From Struthio camelus (Eukaryota > Chordata > Aves > Struthioniformes > Struthionidae), in contig NC_090942.1 of NCBI RefSeq assembly GCF_040807025.1, positions 193,930,247-193,994,246 of the forward strand: DNA of 64,000 nucleotides, given 5' to 3'. Positions 13,601-28,600 of the stretch are shown here, one piece after another (position 1 is the first letter of the stretch; every line of letters begins with the position of its first letter). The position numbers and the translations under genes were made by a program. Under the pieces are notes generated by a model that was not told the DNA's origin, did not search any database, and saw only the letters and a list, made by a program, of their open reading frames with translations.

Positions 13601-16600
13601 GGAATAACATTAGTTAAACAAAAATATTCTATGGATATACAACGGTGTATATATATAAGAAAAAAAGGATCGGTGTGCTTTACTGCCAATTTTTAAAGAT
13701 TGTTTGACACTTCCCGTTACAGGACACTTTTACTCTCATTTTTACTATTCTTTCAGATTAGCCCTTTTGAAATTTTCCAGACTATCATTGTGCATCTTCT
13801 GTAGAATTATATCCAAAACAGTTGATTCTAAGAATAGCCTATGGACTGGCTAAGTAAGAAGTCTAAGGTTGGGATGTGAAACTCAAGGACTAGGAATTAG
13901 AATGGGTTAAGTAAGTAAGAGGAAAAAAAAATACAAATTATTTATTCTACAGTAACCTCCTCTGCAAAATGAAACAAAACCCTGTAATCTTTTCATGGAG
14001 AAGCTTCATCATCCCTATGCTTTGAAGCAAAAATGTCAAATTTGGCCAGAAGATAACTTTCGCATTAAGGACCTCTCTTTTACTGTTTCTATGCAAGTCT
14101 ATCCAAATTTGTCCATATTACAAGTTTCTGTAAAATCTCACTTTTAAACAGCAACAGTCTTTTAAGAATCTGCATATGATAAGTATGTTCTTACTTCCAA
14201 GTCTGACCTTTAGGTAAAAATTAATATATTCATATTTAGTTGGACAATATATTCCTATAAATTAAGTATATAAAGATCAATTGTATTTACATGCGTTTAT
14301 ATAAGAAAGAAGTATCAGTTTGTTTTCTCAGTCCTATAAAAGGAGAAAAAGGTTATTGTGTCTTTATAGAATATACATAATCTCCAAAAGTTGTAATATA
14401 CCAGGGAAGCAGTATGTGTCACATACTACTATATTACATTCTAAATGTCACGGTATGAAGACAAATGTATGATTTCTGAATAATGAATATGCATACATAA
14501 ATAATGCAAGTATCAATATTTTCTCTGATTTGTAAATGTGAGGATCTATTGTCCTCCGATATTAGTTTGCTCAAGGATGTAACTCCGCTGATCTCAGCAG
14601 AAATGAGATCAAAGTCAAGGCCATGGTTCTTGACATGATTATGGAAGTCAGACTTGTGTCAAGTCTTTACCAGTCTATGAAAGATGGAACCACATGAAAA
14701 CAGCTCATATTTTCCTTGTCATCAGATGGAAAAGAATCACTCCTCACATCAAAAACACCATTGTCAAGGAGTGTAATAAAACAGCTTTAGGCAGCTAAGA
14801 AAGATATTTCTTTTACCTGTTCTTTCATTTCATCCCTTCTAGCTACATCCTGCTGATCGCTTTTGAGATGCTCTTCCTTTATTTTCTGCTGCTGTGTTTG
14901 GTCATGATATGAGTCAGCAGAGGATGGCCGCAATCCCTATTGATACACAAATAATTCACACAACAAAGGAATTTTCATTTAGAATCCTTTTCTTCAGTGT
15001 TCTTTCAATTCACTCTCTCTGTTCCATTGAAGAGTGCAATAAGGCAAGTGTATATTTTTTGAGGAAAAAACTTATAGTAGGATTTCACATTACTGTACCT
15101 TTATATCAGAAAATAAAGCCTCACGAGGAGCATTGCAGAGCAAATCAACAGATTTACTAGAGCAGAACTTTCTACTTGTTAATCTTACAATCTGCTATTA
15201 GAAAGACATGAGTTCATCTTTTGAAATTTCTTTCCCTTTTTTTACAGATTTTATTCAATGAATTAGTATTTATTTACCAACTGCTTTTCCACTTTAATCT
15301 TGTACTGCTGGGCTTCAAAACGCCTTTGAAGATAATCTGCACGCCTGAGAGAAGAAAGTAATGTTCATATACCACATTTTATTTCACAGATTCTACTATA
15401 TTCTGTACATACACTTCGCTATCAGTTTTACCACATAACGCGAACTGAGCTCTCTTTGTATTAAGTGAAAGGTGTAAATATGAAGCAACAATAAAATAAA
15501 AAAGAGAAAACATATTCACTTTGTGTATTCCACTTCCTATTACTTCAGTTGCATAAGCCTTCTGCAGCAAAGTGCTTTTCTACCTTTTATTTGATAAGTG
15601 GTATGTGGCAGCGTCAGTCAAAACAAAGTTGTTCAGATCCTCAAAACGAGTGACAATTGTGAGAATGGAGGTGGCATATTCAACAATAACTTTTTTGTTT
15701 CTCCTCTGTGCTTAACTCACTCCATCTAACTTGGTATTTATGTATTTGGTTTTTTAACCTTTACCTCTTTTTTGGTATAAAATAATCCGCAGTTGCTTGT
15801 AAGCTTCCTGATTTCTATTTATTTCACTTCATTCCCTCAGAATCCACTTGTGCCTCAGAAAGCCAAAATGAACTGAGCTTGTCCTTAAATAAGACACTGT
15901 AAACTCAGCTCAGACAAGATGTTCTAAATGTGATGATCCTTAACTGAAACATTCCAAATCATGGAGTGAAAATTAATGATCTAGCCAACCTTAATGGAAG
16001 GTTCCCAAAGTAGGCAGGATTATAAATTCCTCACTTATCTTTCTCAAGGTCTGTAAAGCGCACCCACTTCTAAAATGGCCAGTCATGGAATGCCCAGGCA
16101 ATGTCAAAAGTGAAAAAAAATGGCTCTACCCCTGCTTTGTGAGAGAAAGGCTGTGAAGTACACAAACTGCTGGATAAAGGGTCTCTTATCTGAAACCAAA
16201 ACAGAAGCTCAGCAGGAAAAAAAAAAATTGTGTGGCCTGCCTCCCAGTCTGTTCCCTCAATTGGAGAACTTCTTTTTGCTCTTTAGATCTTTCTGATCCC
16301 AGTGGGGAGGAAAGGCAGTGACACTTACATAAAAAACTTGTCAAAGACCAACCAGAGAAGGAATCATTACTGATGTCCATGTCCATACTGCTACATGATC
16401 GGCAATGTGATAAATCAAAACGCATATAACAATTCACTACTAATACAGTGATAAAGACTTACCAGTTGGGTGGTGGGGACGAAGGTACAACTTGTCCCTT
16501 CAGTTTATAGTATTCCTCAACTCTTTGGCTGATGTGAGAAAGGTCATAGTGTGCATTAGCTTTCCTTTGCAAGTTGTCAAGCTTATCATAGTAATGACCA

Positions 16601-19600
16601 TAATGCCCATGTACTCTAATACTTTCTGGCCTTTCTGCCATCTTAAATCTGGAGCTCTGTGGCTAAAAATATAGGAAAGGATGTTAATCTTTTCTCTTCC
16701 ATATCAGTATCATTTTGAGGTAACTTCCTGTCCCTCTCCTCATTCTCAGCTGCATGATAATGTAGGCCATCTACATTATACCTAGTGCAAGTTCTCCAAA
16801 TGCTTTCACATCTAACCCAGAAACCTCCTAGCTTCCTGGGGCCTATGCAATGCAGGATTGTACACTGCAGTTACAGTAGACCAGCTGACAGCAGGGATCT
16901 TTAGAGTTCCCAGAATCCTATGTCTCCCCCTATTCCATCATCCTTTCATTAAGCAACAGCCCATATTTTTGTGTGAGTCAGTCAGCACGGGGCTTTGTAC
17001 CCTGTAACTTACTTCCCCTAGAGCTACTACTAAGGCCACTAGCCACATTGCTCCGAATCCCAAGGCACTGAATTGATTGCGGGAGAGTCTTATTTTGACA
17101 TGTGAGAGCAAGGGGATCCTGGGATGTAGTTCTGGGCAGTATACATATTGACCACAGCTTTTAGGGGAGCACTGGGCTAGTTCATGCCACCATCTCTTTG
17201 ATTATGTGCCTGGGGAACTGGGGAAGCTTGCTTTCTTTTCTCAAAGTCCTTACTGTATTTCTACTCTGTGACAAGACTGTCTTTTCTACATCTTATAAAA
17301 ACAATGGAGAGAAGGAGACCATCTAGCTGCTGCTACATGATACAAAAAAGTATGGTAAGACATCCATGAACTTTTCCATGGTGGGAGACTAAAATGCACC
17401 AGATAGATACTGTATTAGAAGAATGATGAATTTTACTTACTTTACTTACATAAATTAAAAATAATCTGAACATCCCTTCCTTAGACAGTAAATATGTTTC
17501 CTATTCCTCCTTGTTTATCTTATTAGAAACACTGGAAATAGACTCATCTACCTATGGTGTAGTCCAAATCACAGCAAATTAATATAAGTTAATATCTATA
17601 TTAGAAGAAAATTTTCCTCTGCCAACGATGTTCCTGAGGAAGAGGTAACTCTAAAAAGGGTACATCTTGTCCCTCTTTGAAAGATGTTTTGAGAGCATGG
17701 TATCCAGAAGCATGATCATCCCAATCAACAGAGAAAGCAAGGCTACCTAACTAAACATAAGGGGACTGTGAACTAATTCAGGGTTATGACGCTGCAAGTA
17801 ACCTCAAAACCCTGCAAACTGGTTGTTTTGTTTGGATGCTTAAAGAATGTGGGAATCTGCCCAGTGTTAATAATGTCTGTCTGGTAGATTAAAACATTAT
17901 GGACAAAATTCTGCTTTTCATTATTGCAGCGCACAGCAGAAGGAAACAATCAGTACCTCTGGATTTGCATTGGATATGCACCAAAGTAACTATAAGAAAA
18001 ATTAAGTCCTATATTCTGTATAGGGCGGGGGTAGTATAAGCGATTGCTTGAGGGCTGCAGTTCTGGGAACTCTAAAGATCCCTGCTATCAGCTGGTCTGC
18101 TGTAACTGCAATTTATAATTACTGCTGGGAGCTCCCACCTCCTACATTTGCTTTGCTCTGTGTTCACTAGCACCCAAGGCAGTACTACACGCTCTTGAAG
18201 ATAAAGATGCAGGTATGAGGTGATGTCTGGTAAGAAGCTGGAGATGGCACAGAGCTGAAATCCAGCTTGAGGGAAGAAGTAGATGGACAATGAGTGAGGG
18301 ACACAGATGATCTGAGGATCTGAGGCTGTCTGCTGCAGGATGTGGTCCCAGTTGGTTGTAATAGTATCTCAAACAGGGGCACTGGGTGCCGGTGGTTTTG
18401 CCCATGAAATGGGCTCTCAAGTGGGCTGATGTAAGAGGATCAGGGTATTTGCTTTTATAGCAAAAATGGAATAGACTCAGTTTATTTGTCTTTCAGCAAA
18501 TGTAAATGTAAAACATGCCTGACTCCTTCTGTTACAAAGGACTATACTGAAGGAGCCTAAACTCGGTGTTTCCCAGTTAGGCCTTTTTAAATAGCTCTTC
18601 TAAGGCTTTAAGAGTGCTTAACTGTCTTCACAGACTTGGTATAGGGCATTAAGCTGAAGTTAGTCCACCTTAATGAGACCTTTGAAAGAGTCTTTGTTAA
18701 GACCAGGAATTTTCCTTCTGAAGATGATTAAATCTTAGGAGAAAGTGGAGTTCATGTAAGTTTTCTGTGCACGGTACCTGAAAAATAGGCTGTTGCCCTC
18801 TTGAAGGATGTTTCCATTCATTTCTTTGAAATAATTCCTGTTTCTTGACAGGTACCACCATCCCACATTCTGGAGGAACTTGGCCCTGGGCTCTCATTTT
18901 TTGAAGCTTATGTGCTTTTTAATGACAAAAGATTAAAAAGTTATCATCTACTGGGCTTTCTATGTGATTAGTTGCAAACCACAGTAAGATGCATACCCCT
19001 AACACTGACAGGCTGGGCTTTTTGCCTCCTTATGTCATTTCACCACCATCATCATCACCACCACACTTCACACTTCTTACGCATCCTGCTTTTCATTCTT
19101 AGAATTACATGTTTTTGAAAACATTAACATTTGTCAAGCTAACGTGAAGTGGATCTTATTCATTAATTTTACAAAGAAGTACACTGAATCAAAGGGAGAC
19201 TTCTATAAACTAAAATGTTGATTTGATGCTAGCACCAAGAACAGAAATCAGAAGGTCTGTTTCTTAAGCTCAGAAGAAGAGAGTAACACAATATACCATT
19301 CCAGTTTGGTCCAAATCAGTATTTTATAAAGACTTAAACTGAAATAAAGAAAACCGGTGTATTTGTTAAGATTAAGTAGTTTTTAAGTGAGTTTTAGGTT
19401 CTTTCTGAGTAATGACTGTTATCCACCACAGAGTATCATGTCTGAGACACAAAATGTATGAAAATTATGAGTATAGATATTTTTAATAATGCATAAGTGA
19501 CTTAGGTGTTCAGGTGCCTCTGTCAAAATTGCATTACATCTGAAGGCACATAAATCTCATTGAAATTCATTTGCAGAATAACGTGGGCTCCTACACTACT

Positions 19601-22600
19601 GAAGAGCTTTTGAAAAAGAAAAGCTCGCCATGCCTGTAAGTACACTCGCCATGCCTGTACACTTAAGTAAGTGTTTTATTTTCACAGATCTGTTTAAACT
19701 GTTTTCATATTTTCAAAGAAAAAATTTGAAGACTAATTATGATGCACTGAAGATGGCAGAATTAGGAAAAGATCACACTGCCAGAACCATGTCAGACATC
19801 CAGCAGTTGATACAGAGATGCTATTTACTGTCATCCATGTTTTCTAAGAATGTATATACACAATCTGATCTACCAATGAAAACTAAATCCAAATGCAGTT
19901 CATTGTCTCTCACAATTTATTCTAAGTGATACTATTTTGTAAAATACATTTCTATTATTTTGTAAAATATTGTGAAAAAAATGCAAGATTTTTTCATTTT
20001 TGCATGTTCCATGGCAAAATGAAGTAAGGATGTTTGTCATGTGATGGAGACCTGAACTACATCTAGACCAAAGTCTCTCAGTGTTGTAAATTCTATTCTT
20101 AAAAGAATTAAGGTTAATGTTTCAGCACTTTCCTACAGTAGCTTTTCTGACTGAACTGCGGTAATGATTCGGTCTTAAAGCTGTCTTTCCCTGAGCAGGA
20201 CAGTGATGCACTGTCTGGGATCAAAGTTTTTGCTGTTGCAGTTCTCACCTCTGTTTATTTGCAACTTTGTGTGAAGCTCTCGTGTAAAAATGTGCATTAA
20301 AGACTGCTGGATAGAGTTACAGTCATCATCGTGAGCATGCTTATTTTGATTGCAGACAGAACAAATGTTAGTGTAGAACTGATGTTAATTAATATTACCA
20401 TTACCTTGTGTCAACTTTTCTCCAAACTGTAATGCTGAAGGCCTTCTTCTGTGTATCACAGTGTGACTGAATTCTTCCTGTATTATCTATAAGCAAAAAA
20501 GTACCCAATAGAATTGTTTATGCTACTTTGATAAGTATTTTTCCCTCAGCAAGCAGCAGCACAAAGCACTCACCTCAGGGGGCAAATGTCTGACAATGAG
20601 CTTCTCCAAGAAGGGCTTCCTTAAAATAGAATTGATAGATGGTCGATCTCTTGGAGATATTTTAAATAACTGGGAAATTAGTATTCTCAGGTCATATGAA
20701 TAGTTGGGAGACACTGGCTGAAAATGTCCTCTGCAGATCTTCAACACCAGCTGGTGCAGACTATTGCCTTCAAACTCAATGAAAATAGTAAAAAGATGAC
20801 AGTAAGTACTGCTAGTTGATAAATGACAGGCTAGACACCCAACTTATAATCAATGTGGCAGACACCTGATGAAAAACAGTACTGCTGACAGTAGCCCTGT
20901 GCTATGGAAATCTCTTCACAAATCTTTTCTCACTATCCGTAATATGCTGGTTTTGAGCAACTTCTTTAAAGGGAAAATTAATACAACCGCTCTGATTGTG
21001 TTTCCTGGTTACTTTCTCCTTGTTTCAGCTGCACAAATCAGCAGATCAAATAAATTTGGTATGTGGAAGAGTTTTGTTCAAACTCTGCTGTCACACAGTG
21101 ACACAGAAGCAATTTTTCCAGAGTGAAAGGTGATTTACCTTGCCAAAAACTGTACAACAGAGAGACCTGTATTCATACTATCTTACCAGTGTTCTCCTTC
21201 AAAACCTCAGTCGACAACTTAAACCTTTGTGTTCCATGTTCTCTCAGGAAACATGGCACAATTTGATTTTAACAATTGATGCCACTGAATCAGCCACACT
21301 GAGCTCATCAGTTAACCTTTTCCTCTCTGTTCAGCAGATCTCATAGCAGGTTAGCATCTTTCCAGTTTTAGGGCCTGAGACAGGCAAAACTAATTTTGAA
21401 AGCAACATCTTCCTATAACAAACATTTTATTTACTCATATGTTTTGAAGGTGTGTAACCAAAATTTGCCTTACTCACACTTCTTTTCCTGCCTACATCAG
21501 CATCTGGTTGCTGACTTCAAATTCAAAACTAAGCAATATGAAATAAAACGGCTAATATTCATAGGAAGTAATATTAATGTTTTCCCTGTGAAATCTGGAA
21601 TTTTCCTCAGCAGTATCTCCCTGCTCTTCATTCAGCACAACTGCTCTCCCTATTGGTGCTGCTCTGCCATCTCCCTCATCCAGGCCAGGAACAGTTCGCC
21701 TTTTGCTGGGCCCAGGAATCTGATCCTTTTCCTGTTGTAGTCTCTGCTGTATTCCCTTTTCCACCAAATACTCACACGCTAAGACCATCAGGCAGAGATG
21801 AGGCTAAGGACAACCTTCCTTCCCAAAGATGCTGCCTGTTATCTTCTGGCACAAATGTGGTTCCAAATAAAATAAAACCTTTAGGAAAATGCTTCTGGGG
21901 ACTTGAAATGCTTTCTGCATCTATACTTTCTGCAGTAAGTATAGATGGGTGTTTTCAAACAGAAATGAGTAAGTGCCTGAAGACTAACCTTGAGGTTTCG
22001 CTTTAGTTCTTTCCACTGCCCACCTGCCTTTTTAAAAATATTAAAGAATAAACTCTGGCAGTCGTGCTTTAATTACCAATAAGTAAACTGAAAGTAATTC
22101 CAGCAGCTAGCTATGAATGCTGTTATCACCAGAATTTTTTAAGGCTTCCCACTACCTTTTTTAATAAAATGATATTGATCTGATTCTAAGGTACTTACAG
22201 GATGCTTTAGTGCACATAGTTCATAGAGCACACAGCCAAGAGACCAAATATCTCTGTGAATAAAAGGAATAAAAATTTCAGGGGGAAAGGCTGTAATATT
22301 TGCATACATGTAACCAGTACCTCTTCTCAGCTCTTCGAGTTACTATAATTTCATCAAAGATTAATATTGATGGGAATTTCAATTTTTGATACAATGTAGT
22401 GAAAAGAACAACATAAAATTTCTGTTTTGGTTGTGGCACCAATGTTTCTATGGTACCTAACTAAGTACTTCTGTTACTACTGGAAAAGGCATGTACCAAA
22501 AGGAAATGCCTGCTTAGTATTCCTAGAAGGATGAAGGGCAAAGTGATTGCTGGCTGACTTGATAGTTAAGGAGCTAGCAAGAGAGTAAAGTTGCATGGCT

Positions 22601-25600
22601 AGCATCTTATTGCTGAGATGCCAGGCTCCAGGAGCATTTTGTATTGAACACATCCCCCACAGAGAAGGGGGCCTAGCTCCATAAGCTCCTGACTTTTCAG
22701 TGCGTTTCATCTGAAATTTTGTGTAAGTAAGTCTGAGTGAGCCTTTACAATTCTCAGACCTATTTATCTTCTCTGCAGGTAGCTATTGCAAAGTATGTTC
22801 TAGAATAGTCAGCCTAGTAGCTTTCTTTCTAGTGTATTTTTATACATCGTAAATGAGCCTGTCAAAAATTCACAAATTTGGAACTAAAAAGATCCATACT
22901 TTTATTGGTTACTGCATGTTGGAAACAGTGAAAGAATGTTAGTATTTGATGCAGAACCAAATAAAGCAAAGGAAAAAATATATTTTCCATTTTAGGTCAT
23001 TACTAAAAAGCAGTATGAAAACAGAGTGAGATTAACTTTAGGTAAGTATAAATAATTTTAGAAAAATAAAAATACAATTATGTTAAGCCTGTGGATAAAC
23101 CACAGCAACTTCATGGTTTTCATGGCTACACTCTGGAAACTGTCAGTCAAAACACAGCCAACAGTGTTGTACACTATAAAATAGTTGTATACAATTGTTG
23201 TACACATTTCTTGTACACAATACAATAAGAATAAAAAAGCTTTCATAAAGGGTGCTGCATGTGAAATCCGTGATGCCCTGCAGAAATACCATGAGATTAC
23301 TAAAATAAGTTCTCTCACACCTGCATACACTCATGCACAAGCATATGAAGAAAAGACAGAGACTTACGTTTTATTGTTATACGGTTGATTTTCACAGATT
23401 TCAGGTGACAGATAATAGGGGGTTCCTACACAGGTGCAGGCAAGCTCCATAGTGCTAATGAAACACAATCAACAAAAAGGCCCATACATTGAAAAAGCAA
23501 CTGCGATGAAGGCCTCTCTGCAGTCAGGTGAAAAGCCCGTGGGGGATATTACTTCTGTTCTCGAAAAAGTTCAATAACAGCCTAATGGAACACCCTAGAG
23601 AAAAACTGAAGTACCCCCTTAGTTTTGTGTAAAAACAACCAACAATTTTAGTAATGGAGAGCATTGGTGCTTCAACAGAAAGCACAGGAATTCTCTTTTG
23701 CCCTCCTTTCCACAAGCATTATAATCAACATTTTCAAGGCATGATTATCATTAACATAGATTTTTGAAAGCTTTCAAACACACAGTAAAATATTACAAGT
23801 GTCCAACGTACTCATTTAAGTAAGAATATCCTTGGTGGCTGTCAGTTAGGCAAGCCAGAAGCAGTGGAAAGAGGAAGCACTGTCTAGAAAGTGAAGTGGG
23901 TATCTGTAAATTCCATTTCCATCTTTGCCACTGGCTTGCTGTGTAGGTGTAGCCAAATATCACCAATCGGATTAATTACATTTCTACAGAATGCATAATT
24001 AAATTGTGGAACTTCACTGCCATAAGATCTTGCCAAGGTCAAAGACAGTGGATGGCACAGACTTGGAAGATATACTAAGGACTCTGTACATACTCTTTTT
24101 ATAGTAAATGTTTAACGCTCTTCACTGTTTTTTCTCTTTATGAAACAGCAGACCTGACTAGCAACATGTGCAAGAGTAACATTTGTGCCTCCAGAATCTC
24201 TTTATGTCAGTTCCACAGAGAACGCGGAAAGATTGAGGCTTCCTCAGTCTATGTGCCATACGCAACAGAAGTCCAGTTACTAGGCTAGACAGGTCCGGGT
24301 TTTTATGCAGTTTGGCATGTTTTAGGATAAGACCAAAAACAGTAGTTTCAGGCCTTTGGTATACTAGACTTCTTCAACAGGCCCAATCCAGCATATGAAT
24401 ATGCACATTCTTATCGCATTCTGAACACTCAGAAACACTCATATTTGGTGTAAGTCACAGACTAATTAAAAAAGGTGCTTACTTGTTCAACTCTTTTGCT
24501 ATGCCAAAGTCCCCAAGCTTTGCTACCTTTCCATTATTGCTAAGAAAAATATTCTGCAAACAAAGAAGAAACTGGTATGCAAAATGAAACATGGCAGAGT
24601 TTCTTAAGCGTATTTTTTACCAGATAAAATTGCCTCCTCCCTACTTCCAGTTTTGCTACCTGTGCTTTTACATCTCTGTGTAATATCTTCCTGTCATGAA
24701 TATACTTCAATCCCAAGGCGATCTGCACAAACCAACTCAGAATCTGCAGTGAAAGATAAAGGGATCAGATGTTCGTAAATTTGTGTGGCTCTAATTTCCA
24801 GTGGGATGTCTTACTTAAATATATAAAATAAAGACAATGGCAAAATCTAAAATATATAGAATAAACAAAATATAAAAAAGAAAACAATAAGAAATAAATT
24901 TTTGATTGATTAAAATTAATGCCATAGACTTTTCCTTTCCTTCTTAAGTACTATAACAAAACTAAATGGAAATAAATAGCTGCTCCCACTTTCCTTATCA
25001 AAGCCAAACTTTCACTGACTGTGACAGGATCTATATCCCAAAAAAGATTGTAGCAGAAGGTCAAAGAAGAATAAGAACGCTCGATTTTTATTTAGAAATG
25101 AGTGAGTACAAATAACAACTAAGAATGGGAATAGCGTCTTCTTAATCCTCAGTGAGGGAAGTCATACATACCAGTTATGATAATATTTGTAGTCTTACTG
25201 AATGTGGCACAGAAAAAGGAAGCAGAGTCTGAGCGTCTGAAAGGTGGTTAAACAGCAGAGCTATGAACTTGCGTAACAACTAATAATACAGGTTTATCCT
25301 TTACCTAGGACAACTCTCCAAATGAAAACATGTTTTACTGAAAAAGGAACTTTGGACTTAATTCTGAGAAGAAGGTAAACACGTGCTTATATGCTTCTCT
25401 CTTCAGGGAAACTGATGGTTCTGGTAGGCTTTGGCTCAATAAATCATCTTTTATTTAGTAATGCTGCAACTTAAGCAGATGATTTCCTGAATATGGTTAA
25501 ACGAGACTTTCTCAGGCTTACATTTGAAAATATAAAAATATTTTAACAAGGTTAGGTTTCATTGGACCATTTGCTTCCTTTTTTGATTGTCAGATGTATC

Positions 25601-28600
25601 TCTAATTTCTATAATCTCTTCATCCGTCTTTACTTCATCTTTCTTTTGATATTCATTATTCTGTCCTGCTGTCAAGGTTTTTGTGTGTGTTGGTGCTCTG
25701 CTTTGTATTTGCATGATCTCTGATTTTGTCTTCTCTTTATTGTCTCTCTTGTGTTCTCTCTACCTCTAGTATGACTCCCAGCAGGATCATAACATACAGT
25801 ATTACTGAACCAGTAATTCACTTCCAACTGACTTCTACACTAGGGACTTTCTCTTTTCCTTCTAGAGAAAAAAGAAAAGTGACAATATTTCTTTTTTTCT
25901 GCTATTATTTTATTTTAAGAGTAGATTTCCACTAGCAGGTTAGATAACAGGTATCCAGTATCTTAGATACTAGGTATCTAAGTAAATTTTTATTGTACTT
26001 GCAAAACTGGAATATGTATGAATACTAGAATGCATGAATAACTACCCTCAGAGTTTAGTAAACTAAGTCCAGTATATAACTGAAAATTCCCTTCAGAAGG
26101 CTAAGAGGCAGTAAAAATATAAAAGAATAAGGGCTTGTGGGAACTACTGTTTCTGTGAATTGCAATAGCTATCACATGTTCATATTTACAAACTAAAATA
26201 TATGTGAACATATTCCAAAAGTAGTCAGAATCCTGGAACTGTTTTTCTGTACTGGTTTAACAATTCAAACAGCATCAGAGAAGTCTTGATCCAAATGAAA
26301 TGAATGAGAGATTTACCACTGACTTTGGTATACACCAGGACATGCCACGATGCAAACAGCGTAACAGAATGAAGAGCTGGTATGTAATATATTCCCCTAT
26401 AATACTAAAATACCATTTAAAAAAAAAAGTCTTTATGGCTTAACAGATATACTACTAATATAAGGAAACAGTGCATCCACAATGGAAGGGGTGATAAAAT
26501 TGACATCAAAATACTGCTAATGATTTAAGATCTTAACGTCTTTTTCATAAAAAGCAAATTCTAAGCTGTCACTAAAATCACAAAGTTTCGCTAAAATGTT
26601 CAAATTTTTAAACAGTTCAGACAAGAAACAGTATCCAATGTTGTCTAATTCAAATCATATGTTTTATATAACTACTTTTCTCCTAAAAGTAATTTATTTC
26701 ACCTGGTCCTCGTCAAACAGCACTCCATGCTGCATATTTATCCGCTTCATTAAATCTCCACCATCGCAGTACTCCATCACAATATATAGCTTGTTTTTTT
26801 CTGCAAGGAAAAGTATATTTTTCCCTCTGTTACTTCATTACCTATTAATAGAGCAATAAATTATTTTGATTTTATACAGTCATTTTTTAAAAGGGAGTAC
26901 TTAATCCTCTACTTACTCTTCCATTTCAAAGGGTTACCGATAAAAAAATGGATACTTGTAGTGAAGCCTGATGGAAAACTGACTTCGGCAAAGCTAAGAA
27001 GGCATGAAAATTTCTTTAAACGGAGGTTCACCAATATATTAAATATATGCGATAACTCTTCAAAGCCCACACGGATAGAAAGAAGACGGACGTTCTTACA
27101 GCTAATGCTTTGCAAAAGGCTTCATAGTTGGGACAGCAGCCCAATAAAAATTAAGTATACAGTTAGGGTTAGGGAAAGAGTTAAAAGTAGATAGAGTCCA
27201 ACAGTAGAAATATATAGCAAGGGTTACTTATGGAAACTCAACCTATCCTCACTTGGGTCCAGAAGACTACCAGATTTACCTGTCCATTAAAACATTTATA
27301 GTCCTGATCACAGAAAACAACCTGAACACAAGCCATCACTAGAGTGTTCATTACAAAAGGCATTCATTATGACCGATCTCAACAGTAAAAGTAAATATAA
27401 GGAGTTAGCTTTTTATGGAAAACAGACTTCCTTCTTTCTCTTTCGGTCCTGAAGAATGCTTAAATAAAGCTTAAGTTAGAAAGCTTTCCTTCTCTCACGT
27501 TACATAAACATAACCCTATCAGTAAGTAATCTGCATTAAATCCGGTATGGACATATATTATGAATTATGAACATTGTGAATTATGTGTAATCATGACCTT
27601 ACTGTTGACATTGAAAAAAATCCTCTTTCAGTCAACATCAAAGAATAACACAATCCCCCGGGCCTAGATTGTTCACAGGCCCTTACCTTTGTCCCAACTA
27701 AAAAGCTCATCCTAGTCTTCATTAGAAACACGGATCCATCTTCAAACAAAAATTCAAGAGGGGACAATCCTCTCTGTGGTTACCAAATCTCTTCTTCTTA
27801 GATTAAACTCAGAACAATCCTAGAACACCATGAGCTAGGGAAGCTTAACTTTCCCCAACCCAAACCTGAACCCAAACCCAGACCAACTCCAGCATTTCAA
27901 ACACACACAAAATGCAAGGTCCTGCCAACTCAAGCTCTCTTCTCCCTCTGGGCCTCAATGAATCCTGAAATAACCTGGGCCAAAGAACCTTGACATTCCC
28001 TAATACTAACCCAATACTAACCCAAAGTCTAAGCTGAGCCTTCATTAGTACTTAGGATCACTTCCAGCACTAAAATTAACATGGAGATATCAACCTATGT
28101 TGATTCTAGCCCTCTTTCCAAACCCAGAAATACGGCTCAAGACAAAAGGTTTTCAGGATCCATTTCCTGCTACACTCAAAAACTCTCATCTTCTGTTAAG
28201 ACTCCTGGAAAAAGTCCCACAAACTGGACTCCAAGTAAAGGTTAAGATTAGAGTTCAACTTAAGCACTGTAAATACCCCAAGATCTAGCATTCACTCCAC
28301 ATTACCTAAGATCCCACCTACATATGGGAAGAGGGCAAGTGAGGACAGAGTCTGACACTTTGTGTTCATTTTTAGGAGTTGGGACCTGTCTGTCCCCATT
28401 GTTAAGTCAGGAGTTGGGGGCAGGCTTAGGGTTGGGCCATATGGACAAATTATGTTTGTTGCATTCCACTCCTGTAATCACAAATAAAACAAAAATATTA
28501 AAAGTAAACCTTGCAAAGAAGTATAGAAGGTTACTATATTTGCATGCTTCATCTTGGCCAGAAGATTCACTTCTTTCCGAGAGGCTTCTTCTTCTTTCGT

